Shown: positions 1 through 9,802 of the stretch, one piece after another | How positions within the stretch are numbered: position 1 is the first letter of the stretch | How the letters are laid out: every line of letters begins with the position of its first letter | Source: Crambe crambe | Taxonomy: Eukaryota; Porifera; Demospongiae; Poecilosclerida; Crambeidae | Direction of reading: 5' to 3' | Length of the DNA stretch: 64,000 bases | Assembly (NCBI GenBank): GCA_963924555.1 | Contig: OZ004595.1 | Span: 2,108,001 to 2,172,000, forward strand | Position numbers and translations under genes: made by a program | Notes under the pieces: model-generated | What the model saw: only the letters and a program-made list of their open reading frames with translations | What the model was told of the DNA's origin: nothing | Database searches by the model: none

Positions 1-350
1 AATTCTGCTTTGGCCATCTGTTAGAGCGGCACCTAGAGGCTGATCTTTTGCTATTAGTTTTGACTAAAGCTCTACTTCACTATTCGAGCACTCGGAACAC
101 TAGCTAATCTTTCGACGCCATTTTGAAGCGTATGTCGTTAGGGGGCGGGGTTATGGGCGGAGCCACGTAAGCTTCTTAAGTTTAGCTAGCTAAGCTTAGC
201 TAGGTCTTCAGTTTAATCATTTAGCTAGCTATTTATTCTTATCTGATGATGTTCCAGTCACTCCTTGCTGAATTACAGTGCTCACCCTCAATTCGTTTAT
301 ACATACACAAACTAATATTCAACTTCAAGAACTAAGAAAAAAGGATAGAA
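1..350 (+). repeat. Dispersed repeat R, copy 1 (cut by window edge)
   Basis: The same sequence occurs at about 627-946 (diverged), 41505-41870 (+) and 24690-25045 (-). It starts with an (AAT)n-TCAGATCG stretch in the complete copies and runs into the foldback element at 351. Where complete, it includes a promoter-like stretch that ends in CACTTCACCATGCC. No reading frame is conserved among copies, so I see it as non-coding mobile DNA. Confidence 0.75.
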
Positions 351-610
351 ACAAGTGAGTGCAAAAAATTTCTTCTAAATAAAAAGGTTAAGTAGGGATA
401 GCCTAAAATCTAGCTGGGCTATATAATGTACTGCAGCCTCGTATGAATACAATCCCTACTTTTACAACTGCTATAGCTAGCTATAGGTAGTGGATGTAAA
501 TGTAGGGATTATATTCATACGAGGCTGCAGTACATTATATAGCCCAGCTAGATTTTAGGCTATCCCTACTTAACCTTTTTATTTAGAAGAAATTTTTTGC
601 ACTCACTTGT
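351..610. mobile_element. Foldback element, family 1
   Basis: A near-perfect palindrome of about 260 bp. Its ends are ACAAGTGAGTGC and the reverse complement GCACTCACTTGT. Each arm carries GTAGGGAT twice, once about 45 bp from the end and once near the loop. Related copies lie at 24178-24406 and, as a half element, from 42051. No coding capacity. Confidence 0.85.
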
Positions 611-626
611 AATAATAATAATAATA

Positions 627-946
627 ATCAGATCGGCGTACTGACTAACTGGCTATAGTCATCAGAATTCTGTTCGGGCCATCTGTTAGAGCGGCACCTA
701 GAGGCTGATCTTTTGCTATTAGTTTTCACTACAGTTCCATTTCACAATTCAGTGATTATGGAACACTAGCTAATCTTTCTTCGCCATTTTAAGGGCGGGG
801 CCACATAGGTGCGCGCTAGCTAGAGCTGTTCAGCTTTGATATCTATACTTCAGCTAGCTATTTCTTGTGTTTCAGTCATTCCTCAGTACAGATTCTCATC
901 CTACACATAATCAGTACTTAGCTCTGTGCAGTTTGCTCACTTCACC
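627..946 (+). repeat. Repeat R, diverged copy; 5' flank of the micro-exon gene
   Basis: It aligns with 41505-41870 from the TCAGATCG start to the CTCACTTCACCATGCC end, so the ATG of the downstream proline-rich gene sits at the repeat's 3' edge. It probably supplies that gene's promoter and 5' UTR (inference). The other copies continue into different sequence after the ATGCC. Confidence 0.6.
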
Positions 947-3643
947 ATGCCAGTGCCTCCAGAAGGTAAGGAACTATAGATAACGCATTTCCATTCATTA
1001 CTCTTACAATTACATCATCCAGTGCCACCTCCAGCCGCGCACCCCCTCCCAGAAGGTAAGCAACTATGGAAATTTCTCCACTCTCACAATTACATCATCC
1101 AGTGCCACCTCCAGCTTAGTCTGGCGTAGCGGCGACCCTTACTACCTCCAGCTGTGCGCCCCATCCCAGAAGGTAAGCAACTACATGTATGTAGAATTAT
1201 CACATTCACTGCTCTTACAATTACATCATCCAGTGCCACCTCCAGCCGCGCACCCCCTCCCAGAAGGTAAGCAACTATGGAAATTTCTCCACTCTCACAA
1301 TTACATCATCCAGTCCCACCTCCAGCTGTGCGCCCCATCCCAGAAGGTGAGCAACTACATGTATGTAGAATTATCACATTCACTGTTCTTACAATTACAT
1401 CATCCAGTGCCACCTCCACCCGCACGCCGCCCCCTCCCAGAAGGTAAGCAACTATCAGTCTACACTAAGACCACGGTATTGTAGTGATTGTGGAATGTAC
1501 TGTTAACAGCAATCAACAAGCATGAATATCATTACTAATAATTCACACGTTAGATTATTGTATCACATATGCGAGCAAGCCAAAGTACAGCAGAGATGTC
1601 TGAAGCCTCTGAGGGTTCCAGCTATCTTCATATTCTGAATCATCCTGCTCCTGAAGTTCTGTGGTATCATCCCACTTGATTAGGTCATTGCAATCGAACC
1701 ATTATTCATGTTTGCGGTCGCCAAAATATTGTCCAACACCCACGCAACTTGACCAAAGTTCACCTAATGTTTCATTATATAATTATTGGTTTTCTCATGT
1801 CTATATTTTCATCGGGTAATGGTCTACTGGTTGAAAAAGGTCATTTAGACTTAGGTCAGGCCTCCAATTAGCCTGTGGAGCCAGTTTCTTCGTGCAGCGA
1901 CCCTTGGCTCCTACTTGTGCAGTCTACTGAAATCGAGGTGGTCGATAGAGTCTCTTCAATAGAACAGGCTATATTTTACCTAGCGTTTGATTAGTAAAGG
2001 TGAAAACTGTGTGCTTAGTAGAGTTAATGTGAAAGTAACTATTGATAAGTCCTAGTTAGCTAGAGTAGTCTGTGTGGTCCACAATATCTAGTTCAAAGAC
2101 GACCGATTTAGCCATTTTTTGATGCCATCTATCCTGGACTCTCAAGGAACCAGTGGTTTGAATATCTGATATTGTGTTCAAGAACCTTCCTACTATCACC
2201 TGTCAAGAGATGGAGCCCTGGCTACAGTTGGCTCCTTGCTGTGCAGTCAACTGAAGTCATCGAGTACAGGAATTGTGACCTGTATATCCGAGATCTCTCC
2301 TGCCCTCAAGTTGGCACTAGACTAGATTGATTTATTGTAAAAGAAACTTTGTTTATTACTCTCTATGGTTGATAAATTATATGAACTCTAACGATCTATA
2401 ACTGTCAAAAATATCAAAATACAAATTGCCTCAGTTTTGCCTCCATTTTCCCGCCTTGTAGCCTGCTGCATTTCAACCGGAAGTGGTCAGCCCAATACCG
2501 TGGTCTTAGCGTAGACTGCTATGGAAATTTCTCCACTCTCACAATTACATCATCCAGTCCCACCTCCAGCTGTGCGCCCCATCCCAGAAGGTGAGCAACT
2601 ACATGTATGTAGAATTATCACCTTCACTCCTCTTACAATTACATCATCCAGTGCCACCTCCACCCGCACGCCGCCCCCTCCCAGAAGGTAAGCAACTATG
2701 AAAATTTCTCCACTCTCACAATTACATCATCCAGTCCCACCTCCAGCTGTGCGCCCCATCCCAGAAGGTGAGCAACTACATGTATGTAGAATTATCACAT
2801 TCACTGCTCTTACAATTACATCATCCAGTGCCACCTCCACCTGCACGCCACCCCCTCCCAGAAGGTAAGCAACTATGGAAATTTCTCCACTCTCACAATT
2901 ACATCTTACATCATCCAGTGCCACCTCCAGCTGTGCACCCCATCCCAGAAGGTAAGCAACTACATGTATGTATAATTATCACATTCACTGCTCTTACAAT
3001 TACATCATCCAGTACCACCTCCAGCTGTGCGCCCCATCCCAGAAGGTGAGCAACTACATGTATGTAGAATTATCACCTTCACTGCTCTTACAATTACATC
3101 ATCCAGTGCCACCTCCAGCCGCACGCCCCCTCCCAGAAGGTAAGCACTATAGATGGCACATTTCATGATCTTACAATTACATCATCCAGTGCCACCTCCA
3201 GCTGCGTGCCCCCTCCCAGAAGGTAAGGAAGATAACACATTTCATGATCTTACAATTACATCATCCAGTGCCATCTCCAGCTTCCCACCCTCACCCAGAA
3301 GGTGCATGGAGGGGTAGGGCCAGGGCCAGGCGGAGGGGGAGGGGACGTCAATGGTTCTGCCCGTTCCCGTGTGAGTACATACTTAACTATTTTCCACCAA
3401 CACATAACATGCATCACCATAATCTATAATTCCAGACCCAAACATGTACAATGGAAATCGTAAGTAATATAAAACAGTACAAAATCACTTAGCTATAGCT
3501 ACTTCTCTTTTCCAGTACACTTTCATTACCATGGGAGGTAAAAAGTAAGTTATGCACTCTAACACTATAAAACATTTCATTTGCATCTCAATACTTGCAG
3601 AAATCCTCAACAAGAACTCAAGGCAAGCATAAAGCTGCTATAG
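947..3643 (+). CDS. Proline-rich protein gene made of tandem phase-1 micro-exons
   Basis: Exons read by eye: 947-965, 1023-1055, 1152-1172 (broken copy, alternative acceptor), 1234-1266, 1314-1346, 1408-1443, 2558-2590, 2652-2687, 2735-2767, 2829-2864, 2919-2951, 3013-3045, 3107-3139, 3190-3222, 3269-3370, 3436-3459, and 3516 to the stop. Each micro-exon follows CATCCAG, ends CCAGAAG, and is followed by GTAAGC or GTGAGC. All are phase 1-1, so each adds one VPPPAxxPxPEG-type repeat. Two intron types alternate, 47-nt and 61-nt class. After MPVPPEG and the repeats come an Arg/Gly-rich stretch (3302-3350) and a Tyr/His/Asn-rich tail. Stop is TAA 3539-3541, or TAG 3641-3643 if the donor at 3538 is used. 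No signal peptide and no family recognised. RNA evidence would settle exon use. Confidence 0.7.
1115..1151 (+). mobile_element. 29-bp insertion with 8-bp target duplication in micro-exon 3
   Basis: Compared with the other repeats, this exon has 29 extra bases (1115-1143) followed by a second ACCTCCAG (1144-1151) duplicating 1107-1114. An 8-bp duplication fits a hAT-type footprint or a tiny remnant. The insertion brings an in-frame TAG. The duplicated CCTCCAG offers an in-frame replacement splice acceptor. Confidence 0.65.
1456..2518. mobile_element. 1,063-bp non-autonomous DNA transposon inside a micro-exon-gene intron
   Basis: Inverted ends of 26 bp with one mismatch: CAGTCTACACTAAGACCACG at the left, and the complement of the same with one G at the right. 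It is flanked by a 4-bp duplication CTAT (1452-1455 and 2519-2522). Removing it restores the standard intron GTAAGCAACTATGGAAATTT seen in sister introns. No transposase frame inside. Superfamily unassigned. Confidence 0.85.
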
Positions 3644-4562
3644 CTAGGCTTCATTTAACCCTATTGCTTTATACTTGCAGAACTCAAATCATTCATAATA
3701 ACTTAGATATAATCTCACGATCATCACGTACTCAAACAGCAGATCTATACTAAGCTGCACAAAATCCTGCCATGCTACCAGCATCATAACATGTACACAC
3801 AGGAGGTAGCACACGTGCCACAAATTACTACTCTTATTTGCTCATTCCCCACACCCTCCCTCATACAAGACAACCAAACGTCTATATAGTATTCAACTTA
3901 ATGTTTCATTCTGCTCTCATTTGCACTGCACATGCTCATCCATCCTCCCTCATGTAAGACAACCAAACCTCAACAACTATTATTAAATTGAATGATTGTG
4001 CTCCTCTACAATAATGCTTTTCACTCCTCAGTACTGTATCCACAACAGATAGCTACTCATCCTTCATGTCAGTCATACTCTCCTCCCTCAAGACAACAAA
4101 ACATTCTTCAGTCCTATGCTTGCAAACAATACCGATTGCAAATTAACCCTCAGCAGGCATGCACGAGAGGGTACTCTCAATACAAAAACTGCCCAATCAC
4201 TCCTTATTGCACATGCCCACACACATTAATTGAAAAAAGAAAACACCAATAATTATGAAATTTGGGTATTAGCTAAGTGCAGCCATTCATTTCTTCAGGT
4301 TCTTCTTCACCACTGCACCTTCTCATTCTCTGCCAAGTGAAGATATTGAAGCCTCTTCATCAGTCAATCATCCCTGACGAATATAACATTCAAAATTAAT
4401 CATTGAGCTTTTCTTAGCATATATTTGGAAATAACTACTTCTTATGAATATGAATAATAGCTACACAAGTATTGTTATATAATCTTCCATATCCAGTGCT
4501 ATGTACTTACCAAAGAGGAACATTTCAATTTATATAGCTAATTACAAAGAAAAAGAATGGAA
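3644..4562. other. Unassigned 0.9-kb stretch
   Basis: A/T-rich with several CATCCTCCCTCAYRYAAGAC-like stretches (about 3850, 3945 and 4060) that look like a degenerate tandem repeat. A free 86-codon frame at 3992-4252 has no recognisable features. No gene called. Confidence 0.4.
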
Positions 4563-5088
4563 ACAAGTGAATGCAAAAAATTCTTCTAAATAAAAAGTGA
4601 AGTAGGGATAGCAGTAAAATTTAGCTGCATTCCTATCACTCCTACCCCTCCAAAAAATTTCAATATCCACGCCCATATATACACCCAACTTAAATCCCTA
4701 CTCTTCACTCCCCCTTCAGCAATAAGTGAGTCAAGTAACCCCTTACCCATACCCATCACCAAACTCAAGAATCACAGCAATAATATTATTACAAAACTAC
4801 TATTCCTACTTCACTCCTAAGGAGGCCTAGGAGTGAAGTAGGAATAGCTAGTAGTTTTGTAATAATATTATTGCTGTGATTCTTGAGTTTGGTGATGGGT
4901 ACGGGTAAGGGGTTACTTGACTCACTTATTGCTGAAGGGGGAGTGAAGAGTAGGGATTTAAGTTGGGTGTATATATGGGCGTGGATATTGAAATTTTTAG
5001 GAGGGGTAGGAGTGATAGGAATGCAGCTAAATTTTACTGCTATCCCTACTTCACTTTTTATTTAGAAGAATTTTTTGCATTCACTTGT
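4563..5088. mobile_element. 526-bp near-perfect palindromic foldback element, family 2
   Basis: Ends are ACAAGTGAATGC and its complement; arms are about 260 bp with only a few mismatches; the centre is CTCCTAAGGAGGCCTAGGAG. GTAGGGAT occurs twice per arm. Because the arms mirror each other, the same 60-codon frame appears on both strands (4586-4768 - and 4883-5065 +). A second member lies at 42547-43061. Confidence 0.9.
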
Positions 5089-6502
5089 TATACTTGGGAC
5101 ATGACTAGCTAAATGGAGTCGTACTATAAAAGGAAGAAATCAAGCTCGATTTAATGCTTATCTGCATGCCTGGGGAGCACAGAGATAGCTAAGCTGTTTC
5201 ACCAGACAGACTTCGATAATTAAGTTGCATCATGCATGATCTGGCACAGCAAATAAACAGAATTCATAGGAATGACAGTCATAGTATCAAGGGTGAATGA
5301 CTTTGTGTACTCCTTGGCATCATTGTAGCTAGCTAGTCACAATTTAGTTATTATTATATTCATAACTAGTGCATGGTAGTTTCGTCTACAACAAAACATC
5401 TCACAAGCACACTGCAGCCCGATGAATCAAGAAGGAAAATAATATATTCTGTGCTAGTGATGACCTCATAGGAAACCATGTCTGTAGTTACCCTTCCTCC
5501 CTCTCCCCCATCCCCTCCCTACCTCCCTCTCTCTCACACACTCTCCCTCTCCCAATGATGGTGAATGCTAGTCAAACTCATTAAAATTCCTTCATAATTT
5601 GAGCGATAGAAGGCCTAGCTATTTTTTGTTGTGTCTATAACAGCCCAGGGGTCCAAGTCCCAAGAGGGCTTTTAGTGTACATTTCAACCTGAGTTAGCAG
5701 GCCACCTCTTTAGCTATAGCAGCCATTTCTTGCTGGCCTGAGGGTCACCAGGTTCCACTGATGGGGTAAAGGTTTAGAAAAAATCATGAAAACCAGGACC
5801 GCTGATAGCTATTCCATGGTAGCCTAACTAGCAGTGAATTCATCACTCGCTCAAAGATAATTTTCCCTTAAAAATAATTTTCCCTTTTTAGTTGATAAAC
5901 CCCACCTCCCCACTCTCTGCTTATAGCTAATGACTGAGACATAGCTACAGCAAGTTAACTATTTATTAGCACCTCTTTCAAAACATTGGCACCATACCAA
6001 TGGCAATTAGCATGACTACTGATTCATCAAAGTCCATTGCAGACTTTGATGACTATTATTAGCTTACATGAAGAATTTAACAGGTTAGCTATCAAATGAA
6101 TAACTGTCAGAAAAGGTATACTCTTTCAGTGTCACTACTGTGGCTACTACAACTTCCTTAAAAGGCATATTGTTTATCCTGTCACTCGGTCACAACAAAA
6201 TTAAGAATCCAATTAGTGGTTAAGGTGGAGCAATATAAATTCAGGATAGGCAGTAGCTGGATGAATATTTCTTCCATAATGATAAAATAAAGAGTTTTCT
6301 TGTCGTGCCTTTTTCATTTCAAGGTAGCTATAGACTACTGCCCTCAAGCGAAATTAAAATTAATGATCTCTTCAAGTTCCTTGTGATAAAATAGTGCTTC
6401 TTTTTAAGGTTAGTCAATAATAACAGTAGCTAGCCACTTGAACTGTCAATCTCTCCCTTTATAACTTTATTTGCAGTGCAATCAAGTCAAGGATAGTTAA
6501 CA
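5089..6502. other. Unassigned 1.4-kb upstream region
   Basis: Low-complexity CCTCCCTCTC stretches near 5490-5550 and AT-rich DNA. No conserved frame, RNA gene or inverted-repeat element was seen. It includes the likely promoter of the cysteine-rich gene starting at 6503. Confidence 0.4.
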
Positions 6503-7698
6503 ATGTTGGACTGCAAGATCTTTGGGTTTATCACTGTGGTAATGGTTGCATCAAGTATGAATGTAGTTCATACTCATTCCATTAACTGTGCTGCTATCCA
6601 ATGTGCATCAGGTATGGAGTTTTTAAGTAGCTAATGTTATGATGGTCTGTATGAATAGAGACAGCAATAGACTAGTGGCTACAGCCAAGCCAAGATAACA
6701 AGATCACAAAGCAATATAGCTGACTAGCTATAGACAGCATAAATCCCCCCTGTGGCAACTGTACCACACGATAATGTTAGGAGGGCAGTCCCCCCCAACC
6801 TTTTCTATTGTCAGACTCTATGCTAACTATCGCTATCATGCGGCTATTAGTAAATAAAGGGTCAACTGCTTCTGTTGCTAGCTGTAGCTCAACCTCCCCC
6901 CTCTCCCCTCCCTCCCGGATCCCCCTCAATTCCACCAATCTGTAGTTTGCTAGCCCTGCCACAAAGTTAACGATTTATACTTTCCCTCATGATCATGTAG
7001 AGTGCCCTTCCAGTAAACCGGCAGTGAACTGCTCTCCTGCTCCATGTGAAGTGATCAAATGTCCAGCCCATCCCAATGCAAAATGTGTGAACAGCATCTG
7101 CGGAGACTGCAAGGCTAAATTCATGGAACCAGGTGGAAATGAAGTCACAGATACGTGCCAGTGTCCTCCTGGAGTTAAACTGATGCACTGCTCAGACGAC
7201 CCGTGTCTGTTCACAACATGCCCTGCCTATCCAGATGCAACCTGCATGGCTGACTACTGTGGAGGTTGCAATGCCATATTCTTCCAAGGAAGAAATGAAA
7301 TCACCAAAAACTGTCACAATCCTTGTCCCCCTCACAAACCACTGGCGAAATGTATTGTTGATCCGTGCAAGGTAATCAAATGCCACTCCCATCCTGACGC
7401 CATCTGCAAGGCTAATTACTGTGGAGGTTGCAATGCCATATTCTTCGAAAAGGGTGTTGAGGTCACCGGCAGATGTGGTATGCTATATTATACGTACATA
7501 GTTTTAACAACTAGTATGAATAATGAGAGCAGAGATTACAATGATAGCCGCAAGAACAAAAATGTACCACAATGAATATTATATGACTACTCTGCATACT
7601 GTAATCTGATTGGTCAATAGGTGTTCAAAATAGTACATGACTGTATTTGTGTATGCAACTATTGAGATCGACCAATCTTTATTTTCACTACAGGTTGA
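6503..7698 (+). CDS. Secreted cysteine-rich protein with three YCGGC-type repeats
   Basis: Exons 6503-6611, 7001-7477 and 7694-7698, all joined in phase 1. Exon 1 encodes MLDCKIFGFITVVMVASSMN, a good signal peptide. The main exon holds three modules of about 45-50 residues with the pattern PC-x4-C-x2-HPxAxC-x4-CGGCxAxF-x6-EVTxxC (NYCGGCNAIFF and DYCGGCNAIFF in modules 3 and 2; ICGDCKAKF in module 1). The last exon adds only the end of a Gly codon and TGA (7696-7698). If the second intron is retained, the frame runs to 7575. About 196 residues, likely extracellular and disulfide-bonded. I do not recognise a named family. A near-identical copy starts at 63019. Confidence 0.8.
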
Positions 7699-8361
7699 TC
7701 ACAAGCACGAAGAATTATTGCAAACATACAAGCTAGCACTATCACTGACTATGTTATACAATTTGCAATTCACAACAGCAATAGCATTTAGCCAAGGGCA
7801 CACGTACACACAGTCAATAGCAATACAACTAACACAAGAATGACATCAAAGGCTGTGTATACGGCCAGTAATCAGTTAATCTCCACGATGCCATCACTCT
7901 GTCAGCTAGCTATATAATAATTATTAAATTGAATAACTGGATAGTGGCTATGTCACGTTTTATGCCTCCAAAACTGTTACTGAAAAAAGTCCCTATTGTG
8001 CTTAGTCAGACATGACTTTGATACTTTTCTTCTGCAGTCCAGCCATAATACACTGTGTTCTATTACTGATAGCTATACACGGTGACAACTAGTTAGCTTT
8101 CAGCTCAGTCACAATGAAGATATATCAGTGTTCAACAGTCTAGCCTTTGTTTTGAAGGAAATGACATTTTGAAGCTTTCAAAGACTAAATTTAATAGTCT
8201 TTAGATTATTTCCTTCTGGAGACTAGCATCTAACCAATAACTAATAGGAATTTTTCATGATGCAATTAATTTTGGCATTAGCTAGCTAGCTAGGTAATCA
8301 AAGTTTGGGTCATTAATTTTAGTCCGAAGAGTCAGAGAGATATGATCAATTCTCCATCCCA
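7699..8361. other. 3' flank of the cysteine-rich gene, no gene seen
   Basis: AT-rich. 7699-7965 is nearly identical to 63735-64000, so the duplication of this locus extends at least that far. It includes a TAGCTAGCTAGC run at 8279-8292. Confidence 0.5.
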
Positions 8362-8537
8362 TCAACCTTTCCTGTGAGGGCAATGTGATTGATGTATGCA
8401 TTTCTTCCTGTGGAGGATGGTACCATGAGGACACTCGCAGCGAGGCACACACAGGAAGATACAGATGGGGTTAGGGTTGGAACATGTGGGGATACACACA
8501 GACCCACAGCCATTGAAGACTTGAGTTGGTGGGCATC
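8362..8537 (-). CDS. TIL-like (trypsin-inhibitor-like) cysteine-rich exon, partial gene
   Basis: Reading from 8537 down to the TGA at 8364-8362, the frame has ten cysteines in the TIL arrangement: GCPPTQVFNGCGSVC, then C-x6-C-x3-C-x3-C-x-C, the CECPHGT element, and a final KKCIHQSHC. TIL domains commonly form small secreted protease inhibitors. The exon would start in phase 1 after an AG at 8539-8538. An upstream signal-peptide exon was not found with confidence; a GTAAGT donor at 8692-8687 on the same strand is a candidate. It lies tail-to-tail with the cysteine-rich gene. A truncated relative is at 62769-62861. Confidence 0.6.
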
Positions 8538-8862
8538 CTTGATACAAAATAATGCATACAATTACTGTATAACTAACTCAATAATTTTATGGTCTGAAAC
8601 TTTGCTCTAGCAAGAAGGTCACGGAAAGTTTAGGTCACAAAAATTTACAAATGATAGCTAGTTGAAGTTATATTATACTTACGATGGCAAAATCTCTTGG
8701 TGCAGACAACACGACCAGTGTGTGTACATGCACTATAATATTATTAATAATATAGCCATAACATAGTCACCGGCATAATTTTATACATTATAATATGCAT
8801 TACTACAATCAGGTTCTCCAAAAGAGGGAGACTGATAGCTATATATAGGATACTATACCTGA

Positions 8863-9155
8863 CAGGGTTTCATCTAGGATTTTTTGTTTGGGGGTCGGGG
8901 AAGAACTCCTTGGAATCCTTGACCACACCCATTTTTGTAGGTGCTGCATGTTATTAATTTATTCTGTACTACTTTGGGATATTAGCTAATGGCAGCTAAG
9001 AAGAAACTGAATTCAGAAGATTTACTCAGTATTGGAAGGAGACTTGTAACTAATTATTTTTCATGAATTACTTTGGGGGGGAAGATTGAGGGTTTGGGGG
9101 GGGGGGGGGGGGGGGGGAAGCTTCCCCCCTGCACCCCCCAGTAGATGAAACCCTG
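8863..9155. mobile_element. Short non-autonomous element with CAGGGTTTCATCTA ends
   Basis: Begins CAGGGTTTCATCTAGG and ends with the complement CTAGATGAAACCCTG-like sequence (9141-9155). G-rich interior with a poly-G run at 9097-9117. CAGGG ends suggest a hAT-type MITE, but no clear 8-bp duplication is visible. Confidence 0.55.
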
Positions 9156-9802
9156 CCAGACTAGTATAAGGAGGTCTGTCAAATGAGACCAGAGTTTATA
9201 CTAACTTAACACTCCACTAGCTATAGGAGGCTACTGCACTACAAAAAATATGGTGTATAATGACTTCCATAGGTTCATTCAACTATGTTAAATTAAGAGC
9301 AAATTGACTACATTGAGTTGTTACTACTAGATAGGGAAAAAATAGCAGAAATAAGTCATTTGAACCCATTTTTTCAAAATAATTTTTAACTTCGTGGTTA
9401 CTTTAACCAAAAGTGGGTTAAAATAATTCATAATAGTTAATCCTACCCTTTAAAGGTATATACAACATACTTTCCTGAGGAAAAATTGTTTTGACTACAC
9501 TTTTGAGGTTATTATAACTGATTTACTTAGTGCTATTATAACAAACCAAGGAAATTAAAATCACTATGTTCTTCATGGTTGATTTAACTCTGGATGATAA
9601 AATCTTGAGTCATTTTAACATTACTGTGTTGTATTAACCTATACACTATTATCAAAATAAGTCTTCTGAATAGGTCATGATTACTATAATCATTATTATA
9701 ACTCTCTATAACTAATGGTTAAGACACACCCTAAGACTCCAGTAAAATAACCATCTCTCAGTCATAATGATAACATCAAAGCGTTGTTATAGCTAATAAT
9801 GA

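Noticed and set aside
1103..1172. Full-length micro-exon 3 from 1103
   Set aside because: The inserted 29 bp brings an in-frame TAG, so the exon works only from the second acceptor or when skipped.
947..3370. CRISPR array
   Set aside because: Spaced repeats are present, but both repeat and spacer are themselves repeated, borders are GT/AG splice sites, and the genome is eukaryotic.
3992..4252. 86-codon free frame
   Set aside because: No start context, domain, splice partner or second copy supports it; composition follows the local AT-rich repeat.
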